Assembly (NCBI GenBank): GCA_016926235.1
Contig: JAFGOZ010000202.1
Coordinates: 1-6,377 of the forward strand
Length of the DNA stretch: 6,377 bases
From: Bacteroidales bacterium
GTDB lineage: Bacteria; Bacteroidota; Bacteroidia; Bacteroidales; UBA10428
Direction: 5' to 3'
Each line of letters opens with the position of its first letter. Position 1 is the first letter of the stretch. Shown here piece after piece: positions 1 through 6,356 of this stretch. A model generated the notes under the pieces. The model saw nothing but the letters and a program-made list of their open reading frames with translations. It did no database searches and was not told the DNA's origin. The position numbers and the translations under genes are program-made.

Positions 1-27
1 AATAATTAATAAAGTTTTCAGTTTCAT
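1..27 (-). CDS. 5' end of an unidentified gene, probably an exported protein
   Basis: Only the first nine codons are in the window; read on the minus strand they give MKLKTLLII. The start is well supported because a perfect AAGGAGG lies 6 nt upstream of the ATG. A positively charged start followed by hydrophobic residues looks like the beginning of a signal peptide or a first membrane helix, but nine residues cannot decide this. The gene is divergent from the ABC permease, with 447 bp between the two starts, so any promoter for it lies in that gap. The product cannot be named. Confidence 0.7.
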
Positions 28-474
28 GATTATCCTCCTTTTTTAATGATTCTTGGATTGATTACTATTGATTTTAAAAACTTTAGTTTGATTTTTTTAA
101 TAAATTAATCAACTAAGTTACACTACCTATAACCCAAAGTCAAATTTATTTCATCTCTCCTCAATTTTATGGCCCAGGATAGGTTACACAAAGGGTATAT
201 AGTCTGAGTGATACTTTACTATCACCTTAGCGAGTTTCCTGACCTTCCAAAGGGGCTTCCGGGCTTACTCCAGGCAGGAAATGAACATTGTTGTCTCCTG
301 TATTAGAAAAGGATTAATTGTCTTTGTAATTTAGGCATTAGAAAGAATTCTTTTATGAATTATTCCCAAAACAATTGAAAAAACACCCGAACACTGTAAC
401 ACAATTGAATTTTTAATGTCTTTACTATAGCTGTTAAGAATTATGGATTATATCAAACTTAAAATCCTTCAATT
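28..474. other. Divergent intergenic region with a GC-richer structured segment
   Basis: No convincing gene lies in this 447-bp gap between two divergent starts. The outer parts are very AT-rich. The middle (about 205-281) is richer in GC and contains two inverted repeats: GTGATA (208-213) with TATCAC (220-225), and TTTCCTG (235-241) with CAGGAAA (275-281). The second pair encloses a small CCTT/AAGG hairpin (243-253). This could be an RNA leader, a regulatory site or a relic of a mobile element; no known riboswitch family was recognised. The region should also hold the promoters of both flanking genes, but no clear Bacteroidota-type -33/-7 (TTTG / TAnnTTTG) pair was found. Confidence 0.5.
34..40 (-). 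promoter_or_regulatory. Strong Shine-Dalgarno for the left-edge gene
   Basis: The minus strand reads AAGGAGG, a full anti-16S complement, 6 nt before the ATG at 27-25. It stands out because none of the three full genes in this window has a comparable Shine-Dalgarno sequence, as is common in Bacteroidota. It fixes the start of the partial gene and hints at high translation. Confidence 0.75.
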
Positions 475-2850
475 ATGGTTTTCGGAAATTTATTAATAGT
501 ATGGAGAAATATCAGAAAAAATGCAATTCTCTCGATAATAAATATCGCCGGGCTATCAATTGGAATTGCTGTTGTAACTCTTATCCTTTTCTGGGTGGTT
601 GACGAACTGAATTATGATAAATTTCACAAAGACATCGATCAGATCTATTCGGTTTATGAACACCAGCAGTATTCGGAGGGACAGGAATTATATACCTACT
701 GTACAACATTCCCCTTAGGTAAAGAACTTATTGATAAATACAGTGAAATTAAAAATGCGACTACATTTTGTAATGTTGGCGACCAGTTAATTCGTATTGA
801 AGACAAAGAATTCAAAGTTAGTTCCATCGTCTGTGCGGATAATGAGTTTCTAAATGTATTTTCATTTGAAATTATCGATGGAGATAAAAATGCTCTTCTC
901 TCTCCCGATAAAGTTATCATCAATGAAAAAACAGCAACCCAGCTTTTTGGTGACCAATCTGCTCTTGGTAAAAGTATAGTAATCAACGATGAATATACAT
1001 TTACAACTGGAGCAGTTGCGAGGACCGAAGGCAAAAATACCAATGTTGGATTTAATATACTGGCTCCGATTACTTTAATGGAAAAAGCATTCGGTTCCAA
1101 CCTTGAAAGCTGGGGAAATAACTGGCCTCGAACCAGCATTGTCCTTTCTGAAAATACAGATGTTAAAAGTCTGGATGAAAAAATAGTAAATGTTATAAAA
1201 GAAAAGGGGCAGGAAAACACAACCATTCATTTATTCCCCTTTCAAAAGGAACGACTTTATTCTTATTCCAGTAAAAACAACCGGATTCAGTATGTTTATC
1301 AATTTCTGGCAATTGCCTTCATTATTATTCTTATTGCATCCATTAATTTCATAAATCTGTCAACCGCCAAAGCTGAACAGAGACGTCCTGAAGTTGGGAT
1401 AAGGAAAGTAATGGGGGCCAATAGATTCTCCATATTAAACCAGTTCTTGCAGGAAAATGGGATAATGATCTTATTAAGTATTTTACTTAGTATAATTCTT
1501 GTACTCCTTTTTCTTCCAGTCTTTCGCTCCGTTTCAGGGAAACAGGTAACTTTTAGTCTAATTCAGAATAAATACATGATTTATTTGTTGGGAGGAGCTG
1601 TAATTACAGTTTTGGGATTATCAGTCATTTATCCCTCCTTTTATGTATCAAAGTATAATGCTGTAATGGCAATTAAAAAGACCTCATCCGGAAAGCAACA
1701 CAAAATAGGGTTGAAAAACTTACTGGTTGTCATTCAGTTTGTATTGTCTATCATATTAATCAGTAGTACGCTTATAGTGTCCCGGCAGTTAAATTTCCTC
1801 AATAATTATGATTTGGGTTACGATCAGGCCAATTTGATTTACCTTCAGTTAAACGGAGAGGCAAAAAACAAGCAGGAAGCTTTGAGACAGGAATTTAACG
1901 GAATTTCCGGAATTGTGAACTTCACCCGTACCGACAGGGTTCCATTTTATGGTGGAAATTCATCATGGGGATATGATTGGCAGGGAAAAGATCCGGAAAA
2001 CAAGGTACTTATTTGTTCTATGCAGGCTGACAGGAATTATTTTGAAACTATGGGCATAAAACTGGCTGAAGGCAATAATTTCCCGGAAAATTATTCAGAG
2101 ATTCAGAATTTAGAGGATGTAAAAAATTCACTGCAGGTTATTTTAAATCAGGAGGCCATTAAAAGAATGGGGATCATTGATCCGATAGGAAAATATTTTG
2201 GAACAGGTGATGGTGATGTTAAAGCAGTAATCAGAGGAGTGGCCGCGGATTTTCATTTTGAATCACTACATGTTGATGTTGAGCCGATGTTAATTATACC
2301 GCTTATAAATGAACCGGGTTATATAATTGCAAGGATTGAACCTGCGAGTTTTTCGCAGACCCTTGACGAAATAAAAAATTCATGGGCAAAAGTATTACCG
2401 CAATCTAATTGTGAAATTCGTTTTTTCGATGACAGGTTGGAGTCTATGTATAATTCAGAAGTTAAAATTTCAAAATTGTTCAGATACTTTTCCTGTATTG
2501 CCATTTTTGTTTCCTGTATTGGTTTGTTTGGGCTATCGCTTTTTGTAATCGAACGCAGAAGAAAAGAAATCGGTATAAGAAAAATTAACGGCGCTAAAAT
2601 TGGCGAAGTAATATTTCTGCTCAACAAAGATTTTATTCGCTGGGTAATTATAGCCTTTTTTATTTCATCTCCTGTCGCCTGGCTGGTAATGAATAAATGG
2701 CTCGAAAACTTTCCATTCAAAACCAACCTCAGCTGGTGGATATTTGCTTTGGCAGGAGTGATGGCGCTGGGAATCGCATTAATTACTGTGAGCTGGCAAA
2801 GCTGGAAGGCAGCGATCCGGAATCCGGTGGAAGCATTGCGTTACGAATAA
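475..2850 (+). CDS. FtsX/MacB-type ABC transporter permease, 8 TM
   Basis: The 791-residue inner-membrane permease has the duplicated architecture usual for Bacteroidota. TM1 spans about 17-43 and is followed by a periplasmic MacB_PCD-like domain (44-265). Three TM helices follow at about 273-297, 329-349 and 369-391. TM5 (about 415-436) leads into a second periplasmic domain (437-665), then come three C-terminal helices (about 671-691, 721-741, 753-776). Each FtsX half carries the conserved cytoplasmic loop: RRPEVGIRKVMGA at 303-315 and RRKEIGIRKINGA at 695-707. The C-terminus NPVEALRYE is typical of the family. ATG 475 is the first start after an in-frame stop at 460-462; there is no Shine-Dalgarno. 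Such permeases work with a separate ATPase, usually in mechanotransmission or efflux of lipoproteins, peptides or antibiotics. No ATPase, membrane-fusion or TolC gene is visible here, so the substrate is unknown. The length is full and the frame intact. Confidence 0.93.
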   Translation: MVFGNLLIVWRNIRKNAILSIINIAGLSIGIAVVTLILFWVVDELNYDKFHKDIDQIYSVYEHQQYSEGQELYTYCTTFPLGKELIDKYSEIKNATTFCNVGDQLIRIEDKEFKVSSIVCADNEFLNVFSFEIIDGDKNALLSPDKVIINEKTATQLFGDQSALGKSIVINDEYTFTTGAVARTEGKNTNVGFNILAPITLMEKAFGSNLESWGNNWPRTSIVLSENTDVKSLDEKIVNVIKEKGQENTTIHLFPFQKERLYSYSSKNNRIQYVYQFLAIAFIIILIASINFINLSTAKAEQRRPEVGIRKVMGANRFSILNQFLQENGIMILLSILLSIILVLLFLPVFRSVSGKQVTFSLIQNKYMIYLLGGAVITVLGLSVIYPSFYVSKYNAVMAIKKTSSGKQHKIGLKNLLVVIQFVLSIILISSTLIVSRQLNFLNNYDLGYDQANLIYLQLNGEAKNKQEALRQEFNGISGIVNFTRTDRVPFYGGNSSWGYDWQGKDPENKVLICSMQADRNYFETMGIKLAEGNNFPENYSEIQNLEDVKNSLQVILNQEAIKRMGIIDPIGKYFGTGDGDVKAVIRGVAADFHFESLHVDVEPMLIIPLINEPGYIIARIEPASFSQTLDEIKNSWAKVLPQSNCEIRFFDDRLESMYNSEVKISKLFRYFSCIAIFVSCIGLFGLSLFVIERRRKEIGIRKINGAKIGEVIFLLNKDFIRWVIIAFFISSPVAWLVMNKWLENFPFKTNLSWWIFALAGVMALGIALITVSWQSWKAAIRNPVEALRYE

Positions 2851-2880
2851 AGGATAGTAAAGTATGATTTTCTCCTTAAT

Positions 2881-2896
2881 AACCTGACGGTTTTTT
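2881..2896 (+). terminator. Possible weak terminator after the permease gene
   Basis: AACC and GGTT form a 4-bp stem around the loop TGAC, running directly into a T-tract that ends at 2896. It begins 31 bp after the permease stop codon. The stem is short, so it may be only a pause site; the hairpin at 3015-3036 is the better candidate. Confidence 0.3.
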
Positions 2897-3014
2897 AGGA
2901 TGGGATCAATAAAATGTTTTTCCTGTTGAAATCATTAGTCTTGATAAAATAGTATTGACCTCTGGCTGGTGTTTTTGTTTAGCAGGATTTGGTGATTAAG
3001 GATTAATTATTCTT

Positions 3015-3036
3015 CTGTTCTGCAACAGCCTTTTTT
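3015..3036 (+). terminator. Candidate intrinsic terminator for the permease transcript
   Basis: CTGTT (3015-3019) and AACAG (3024-3028) form a perfect 5-bp stem with a 4-nt loop, followed by CC and six T residues (3031-3036). The polarity fits the plus-strand permease, about 165 bp beyond its stop and just short of the convergent HEPN-TPR gene. On the minus strand the same hairpin has no T-tract after it, so it would act in one direction. The spacer from 2851 to 3061 holds no gene that could be supported. Confidence 0.5.
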
Positions 3037-3061
3037 ACTGCATGTATCATGATAGATATTC

Positions 3062-5230
3062 TTATAACATATCATTCTCCTCAAGCCATTTCCTGACTCT
3101 TTCATGTTCTGCCTGATATTTGGCTTCCATATTTTGAAGAATCTTCTGAAATCTAACTTCATTTCGGATGCTTTCAAACATATTATCATATTTAGCATAG
3201 CTTATCCACCATTTTGGATAAATATTCAAAGTATTAAAATCATCAAGATATTGATAAGCTTTTGTCTTGTCACCTAAAAACGCATAAACAGCCGCAAGGT
3301 CATATTGAGAAGATTTTTGACTCGACATTTCCCTGCCCAGTTTAATGCTTTCCGTGCCATACTTGATTTGTTCTTTGAAATAATAATCAGCTTCTTTAAA
3401 TTTACCTGCTTTCCAAAAGGCATATCCAATACGATGCGAATAATGAAGTGGCAACTCCCCCGATTTATTTAGCAGTTCAATTTTTTTTACAGCAGCCATA
3501 TATGCTTTATGATCCTGCCTGGCAAAGCTATAGAATTCAAGGGGCAAACTAATTGTCGAGTCAATTTTACTTACTTTTTCAAATAAAAATACTGCATTTT
3601 CAAGATTTTCAGCAGTAAATTCCAGATATGCTAAATTATAGAAATAGTCAGCTGAATCTCCATCCAGTTTTAATGCTTCCATATAATAATTCCTTGCTTT
3701 ATCAAAGAATCCTATATCTACATATATCAGAGCTAAATCTTTTAGTAAAGGTGATCGTTCTTCTACGCCAATAAGATTCAGAGCTTTTTGATAATTGGTT
3801 ATGCTTTCTACAAAATCAATTGAGATCCATTTACCTCCCTTTGCGACATATGCTAAATAATAATTTGGATTAATCTTTAATGCTTTATCAAAATTATTCA
3901 TTGCTTCCTGAAGCTGTCCATTTCCCTGATAATATATTCCTTTCAGATAATATGCTTCATCCAATTGATTATCAAAGGAAATAGCCTTATTGATTAGAAC
4001 AAGGCAAGAATCAAGAAAATCTTGTTCGAAATATGTTTTAAAGTAATTTCTACTGTAATATGCAGCTGCCAAGCCAGTATAGGCCTTCGCAAAAGTGGAA
4101 TCTTCAATAAGTGCGTCCTTAAACAAATTAACACTTGTATAATAAAAACTTAAATCACGGGTATTCTCATATTTCTTCAGGTAATTGTTTGCTTTCAGAT
4201 ATAAATTGTATGCAGTCAGACTGTTAGTGGGAACTTTTTCTATACGCTTTATTACTTCAGGAGTTATTGCAATTCCAATCTCTCTTGCAATGGTTTGAGC
4301 AACTTCGCTCTGTACAGCAAGTATATCTTTATATTCCCTGTCGTACTCTTTAAAGAAAATATGATCTCCTCCTTCTGCAACCACCAATTGGATTATTAGT
4401 TTAACCTGGTCGTCGACCATTTGGAAGCTACCCTCAATCAAATAACTTACATTCAGTTCTTCGCCGATTTCCTTTGCTGACTTCTTATTTTCCCTGTATT
4501 GTTCCACTGAAGTTCTTGGCATTACCCTGAGACCTTCAATCATGGAAAGATGTCCTGTGATTGCATCTAATACACCATCTGCCAAATATTCCTTGTCAGG
4601 GTTTTCGCTTAAATAGTCCAAACGTAAAACAGCTATAGATTTTTCAAGTTCTTTGATTTGTCTTTCACCACCAATGATGTCAAACACAAATAATGCCACT
4701 ACAACAATAGCAACAACCAGTGTAAGACCTGAAAGCAATAAAATCAGTTTTTTCTTTGGCTTTTGAAATTGTCCAGTGGAATTCAGAGGAGCTTTGATAT
4801 CATCCTTTATTTCTTCCGCCTTTAGAATAGTTTTAGTATCCTTATATTTCAAATACCATTTGATGATTATATCAAGATTGACAAGTACCAATTTTATTTG
4901 TTCGGAATCGAAGTCTTTTGGATGAGCACCATAGGTTGAAAGACTGTTGAGATTATGCATTGAAGTGATGATATGAGACGGTATCTTCTCTTCATGTTGT
5001 AGTTTATCTATGATTCCCTTCAGTGGTTCTGTTTTCCGAGGTCTTTTAAGCTCACATTCACATAAGTCTGTAATAATAACTTCAAGACATCTCCTTGAGT
5101 ACAGAAAGATCATATTCTCATCATCTGCCTTTATAAGCTTTCCAAGTTCCTTCTCCACTTCAGGAAACCTACCTTTGATAGACTCATAAAGTTTCTCAAG
5201 CTCTTTTATTTCTGCTGACCAGATTGGCAT
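3062..5230 (-). CDS. Membrane protein: HEPN/DUF4145-like domain, TM helix, FlgO-like domain, TPR array
   Basis: The product has 722 residues. Residues 1-130 form an alpha-helical domain resembling HEPN/DUF4145 proteins, with conserved-looking patches ELKRPRKTE (60-68) and NLNSLSTYGAHPKDFD (93-108). A linker ending in KPKKK precedes one TM helix (about 161-184), so by the positive-inside rule the N-domain is cytoplasmic and the rest periplasmic. Residues 197-320 match the FlgO/TolB-like domain seen with TPRs in adenylate-cyclase-type and CadC-type proteins: SIAVLRLDYLSENPDKEYLADG, RVMPRTS, IGEELNVSYLIEGSF. About seven or eight TPR units fill 340-690. The role is probably sensing or scaffolding across the membrane; no enzymatic motif was seen, and a classical HEPN RX4-6H motif is not obvious. 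In-frame TGA and TAA codons directly precede the ATG, fixing the start; there is no Shine-Dalgarno. It is convergent with the permease. A broken paralog of the N-domain lies at 6267-6356. Confidence 0.88.
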   Translation of the reverse strand: MPIWSAEIKELEKLYESIKGRFPEVEKELGKLIKADDENMIFLYSRRCLEVIITDLCECELKRPRKTEPLKGIIDKLQHEEKIPSHIITSMHNLNSLSTYGAHPKDFDSEQIKLVLVNLDIIIKWYLKYKDTKTILKAEEIKDDIKAPLNSTGQFQKPKKKLILLLSGLTLVVAIVVVALFVFDIIGGERQIKELEKSIAVLRLDYLSENPDKEYLADGVLDAITGHLSMIEGLRVMPRTSVEQYRENKKSAKEIGEELNVSYLIEGSFQMVDDQVKLIIQLVVAEGGDHIFFKEYDREYKDILAVQSEVAQTIAREIGIAITPEVIKRIEKVPTNSLTAYNLYLKANNYLKKYENTRDLSFYYTSVNLFKDALIEDSTFAKAYTGLAAAYYSRNYFKTYFEQDFLDSCLVLINKAISFDNQLDEAYYLKGIYYQGNGQLQEAMNNFDKALKINPNYYLAYVAKGGKWISIDFVESITNYQKALNLIGVEERSPLLKDLALIYVDIGFFDKARNYYMEALKLDGDSADYFYNLAYLEFTAENLENAVFLFEKVSKIDSTISLPLEFYSFARQDHKAYMAAVKKIELLNKSGELPLHYSHRIGYAFWKAGKFKEADYYFKEQIKYGTESIKLGREMSSQKSSQYDLAAVYAFLGDKTKAYQYLDDFNTLNIYPKWWISYAKYDNMFESIRNEVRFQKILQNMEAKYQAEHERVRKWLEENDML

Positions 5231-5245
5231 TTATCAGTTTTTGAT

Positions 5246-5260
5246 TGATACAGTATATCA
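5246..5260. promoter_or_regulatory. Short inverted repeat upstream of the HEPN-TPR gene
   Basis: TGATA and TATCA are inverted around a 5-nt spacer, 15 bp upstream of the ATG at 5230 and just downstream of the heptad array. The position would suit an operator or a leader hairpin. Five-base arms in AT-rich DNA are also likely by chance, so this is a weak call. Confidence 0.2.
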
Positions 5261-5267
5261 GGTTAAA

Positions 5268-5351
5268 GTTTCTTGTTACTAGTTTCTCGGTCCTGGTTCC
5301 TCGGTCCTCGGGGTTCATTCTCTGTTACAAGATACTTGTTTTTGGTTTTTT
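5268..5351. repeat. Degenerate 7-bp tandem repeat array (about 12 units)
   Basis: Read on the minus strand, 84 bp divide into twelve consecutive heptads without a phase break. The best six (5309 down to 5268) are GAGGACC, GAGGAAC, CAGGACC, GAGAAAC, TAGTAAC and AAGAAAC, consensus NAGNAMC, with A2, G3, A5 and C7 invariant. The six units further upstream (5351 down to 5310) are more decayed, but C7 is kept in 11 of all 12 and A5 in 11 of 12. The array starts 37 bp upstream of the HEPN-TPR start codon, so it may be transcribed as a purine-rich leader. The unit length recalls the heptanucleotide STRR repeats of cyanobacteria, but homology is not implied. Confidence 0.75.
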
Positions 5352-5359
5352 CCCTCATC

Positions 5360-5382
5360 CCCCGCACCCCGCACCTCGCACC
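5360..5382. repeat. GGTGCGR heptad repeat, left copy
   Basis: The minus strand reads GGTGCGA, GGTGCGG, GGTGCGG in perfect 7-bp phase (5382-5362), followed by two further G. It is strongly GC-rich in an AT-rich spacer. The 16 bp at 5360-5375 recur exactly, in the same orientation, at 6362-6377. It has the same unit length as the neighbouring NAGNAMC array but a different sequence. Confidence 0.75.
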
Positions 5383-5469
5383 AGGTTTATGTAAAGTAAG
5401 ACCGCCAATACGCCAAAGTCAATTTATTTCCACCACATAATTACTAAACGTTACTTCTGACATTTATTG

Positions 5470-5485
5470 ATGTTTTAAAAAACAT
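5470..5485. terminator. AT-rich inverted repeat just after the DUF3795 stop
   Basis: ATGTTTT and AAAACAT form a perfect 7-bp inverted repeat with a 2-nt centre, ending 3 bp beyond the minus-strand stop codon at 5489-5491. The position fits a transcript end for the DUF3795 gene. The stem has only one G:C pair per arm and no T-tract follows on the minus strand, so termination is uncertain. Confidence 0.25.
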
Positions 5486-5488
5486 TAA

Positions 5489-6274
5489 TTATCTGCTTAT
5501 TGTCAGCGGAAACAGTTCCTCAGATCTTGGCTCCCCACATATTGGGCATTCGGCGTCATACCAGCTCATAGGCATGCCGCACCGGGGACAACGCCAGCGG
5601 TCTTCTTCATATTTAACCCATTCATGAACGCCCATCTCACGGATTTTTTTCAGGTTTGGCAGGTATTCGGCACGGTGAAGCAAGCCGGTATTAATCATAT
5701 TCATAATACGATAGCAGGGTAATTCTTTACAGTCAGAACAATGAGTCACATTCTGTTTGTCAGCTGCGCAAAACTTCATAGCGCAACTTTGACAATGTAA
5801 GGCAATCTGGCCGCCGCTTAGACAACCGTCGCAAAGAATGCCATCCATCCAACCCGGATCCGGAATCGTCTTCGATGCCTTCATCGGTCCGGACGAAAAT
5901 CTTTTCTGCAGTCTCATTTTTATTTGTTCTTCATCGCTGTGTTTAGCGATGTAAGCCGGACAGGCTCCGCAATATGTTCCGCAGACTGCTGCCAGATGTT
6001 CTTTGCCCTTGCCGTCTTTGATCTTACCCTCTTCTTCATCTTCTGAAACTGCCAGACAATCAAATGAAAAACATACACAACAAACAGCTGCGCCGGCTAC
6101 CCCTTTAACAAACTTTCTTCGGGTTGTTTTATTCTTACTCAGAGGCTCATAAATATCAGCACTGGTATCTTTGTCAATTTCTTTGTCAGAAGTATCTGGT
6201 GCTTTAATGTTACTAATGACACCTTTTATTGCAGGTGCATTTTTGTTAACCTGATACCTGTATTTTTTATTCAT
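5489..6274 (-). CDS. Tat-exported DUF3795 cysteine-rich protein with C-terminal zinc ribbon
   Basis: The protein has 261 residues from ATG 6274; an in-frame TTG at 6289 would add five (numbering here is from the TTG, 266 residues). A twin-arginine motif TRRKFVK (56-62) precedes a hydrophobic stretch carrying four cysteines (70, 71, 73, 78), so export folded across the inner membrane is expected. The DUF3795 core has CGTYCGAC (C103, C107, C110), CDGC (C153, C156), CQSC (C166, C169), C174, CSDC (C184, C187) and C192. A rubredoxin-like zinc ribbon ends the protein (C234, C237, C248, C251). These cysteines suggest bound metal or an Fe-S cluster, which would explain Tat export; the biochemical role of DUF3795 is unknown. 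The region before the RR motif is unusually long (about 50 residues) and contains no ATG, GTG or TTG after M6; a CTG at residue 50 is the only near-start. The gene looks richer in GC than its neighbours. Confidence 0.85.
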   Translation of the reverse strand: MNKKYRYQVNKNAPAIKGVISNIKAPDTSDKEIDKDTSADIYEPLSKNKTTRRKFVKGVAGAAVCCVCFSFDCLAVSEDEEEGKIKDGKGKEHLAAVCGTYCGACPAYIAKHSDEEQIKMRLQKRFSSGPMKASKTIPDPGWMDGILCDGCLSGGQIALHCQSCAMKFCAADKQNVTHCSDCKELPCYRIMNMINTGLLHRAEYLPNLKKIREMGVHEWVKYEEDRWRCPRCGMPMSWYDAECPICGEPRSEELFPLTISR

Positions 6275-6356
6275 GGTGTACTTTGTCAATGATACCTTTG
6301 ATGTGTTCGGTTTTTCGCGGTCTATTCAATTCAAATTGATATAGATCGGTTATGAT
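6267..6356 (-). pseudogene. Truncated remnant of a second HEPN/DUF4145-like domain gene
   Basis: Read on the minus strand from 6356, 29 codons encode a segment containing IITDL, RPRKTE, KGIIDK and a final HE. It aligns without gaps to residues 52-80 of the HEPN-TPR protein encoded at 3062-5230, with 21 of 29 identical. The codons differ at many synonymous positions, so the duplication is old. The next codon is TAA where the intact copy has GAG, and the frame is closed again seven codons later. On the 5' side the similarity stops exactly at a GGTGCGG heptad repeat, with no start codon. The end of the remnant overlaps the ATG of the DUF3795 gene in another frame. It is a non-functional fragment, though it may be transcribed as the DUF3795 leader. 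Confidence 0.85.

Noticed and set aside
281..334. 17-codon plus-strand ORF (MNIVVSC...) with a purine-rich stretch upstream
   Set aside because: Too short, no family resemblance, and no support beyond a chance ATG in AT-rich DNA.
443..496. 17-codon ORF overlapping the permease start in another frame, as a possible leader peptide
   Set aside because: No Shine-Dalgarno, no attenuator-like codon run and no clear coupling signal.
696..1226. Minus-strand open frame of 176 codons inside the permease gene
   Set aside because: Antisense shadow of a well-supported coding frame; the translation shows no recognisable domain.
2319..2726. Minus-strand open frame of 135 codons at the permease 3' end
   Set aside because: Antisense shadow; the plus-strand frame carries the conserved FtsX motif and TM helices.
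3007..3198. Minus-strand open frame of 63 codons overlapping the end of the HEPN-TPR gene
   Set aside because: Out-of-frame shadow of the TPR gene extending into the terminator hairpin; no features of a real small protein.
3062..5230. Possible nuclease activity of the HEPN-like domain
   Set aside because: No clear RX4-6H catalytic motif was seen; calling it an RNase would overreach.
134..5430. Near-identical short string CCAAAGTCAA-(A)-TTTATTTC around 134-152 and 5413-5430
   Set aside because: Under 20 bp, AT-rich and with an indel; compatible with chance, and no shared context was found.
6167..6290. ATTGACAAAG occurring twice on the minus strand near the DUF3795 N-terminus
   Set aside because: A 10-bp match in low-complexity D/K/T-rich coding sequence is expected by chance and does not by itself show duplication.
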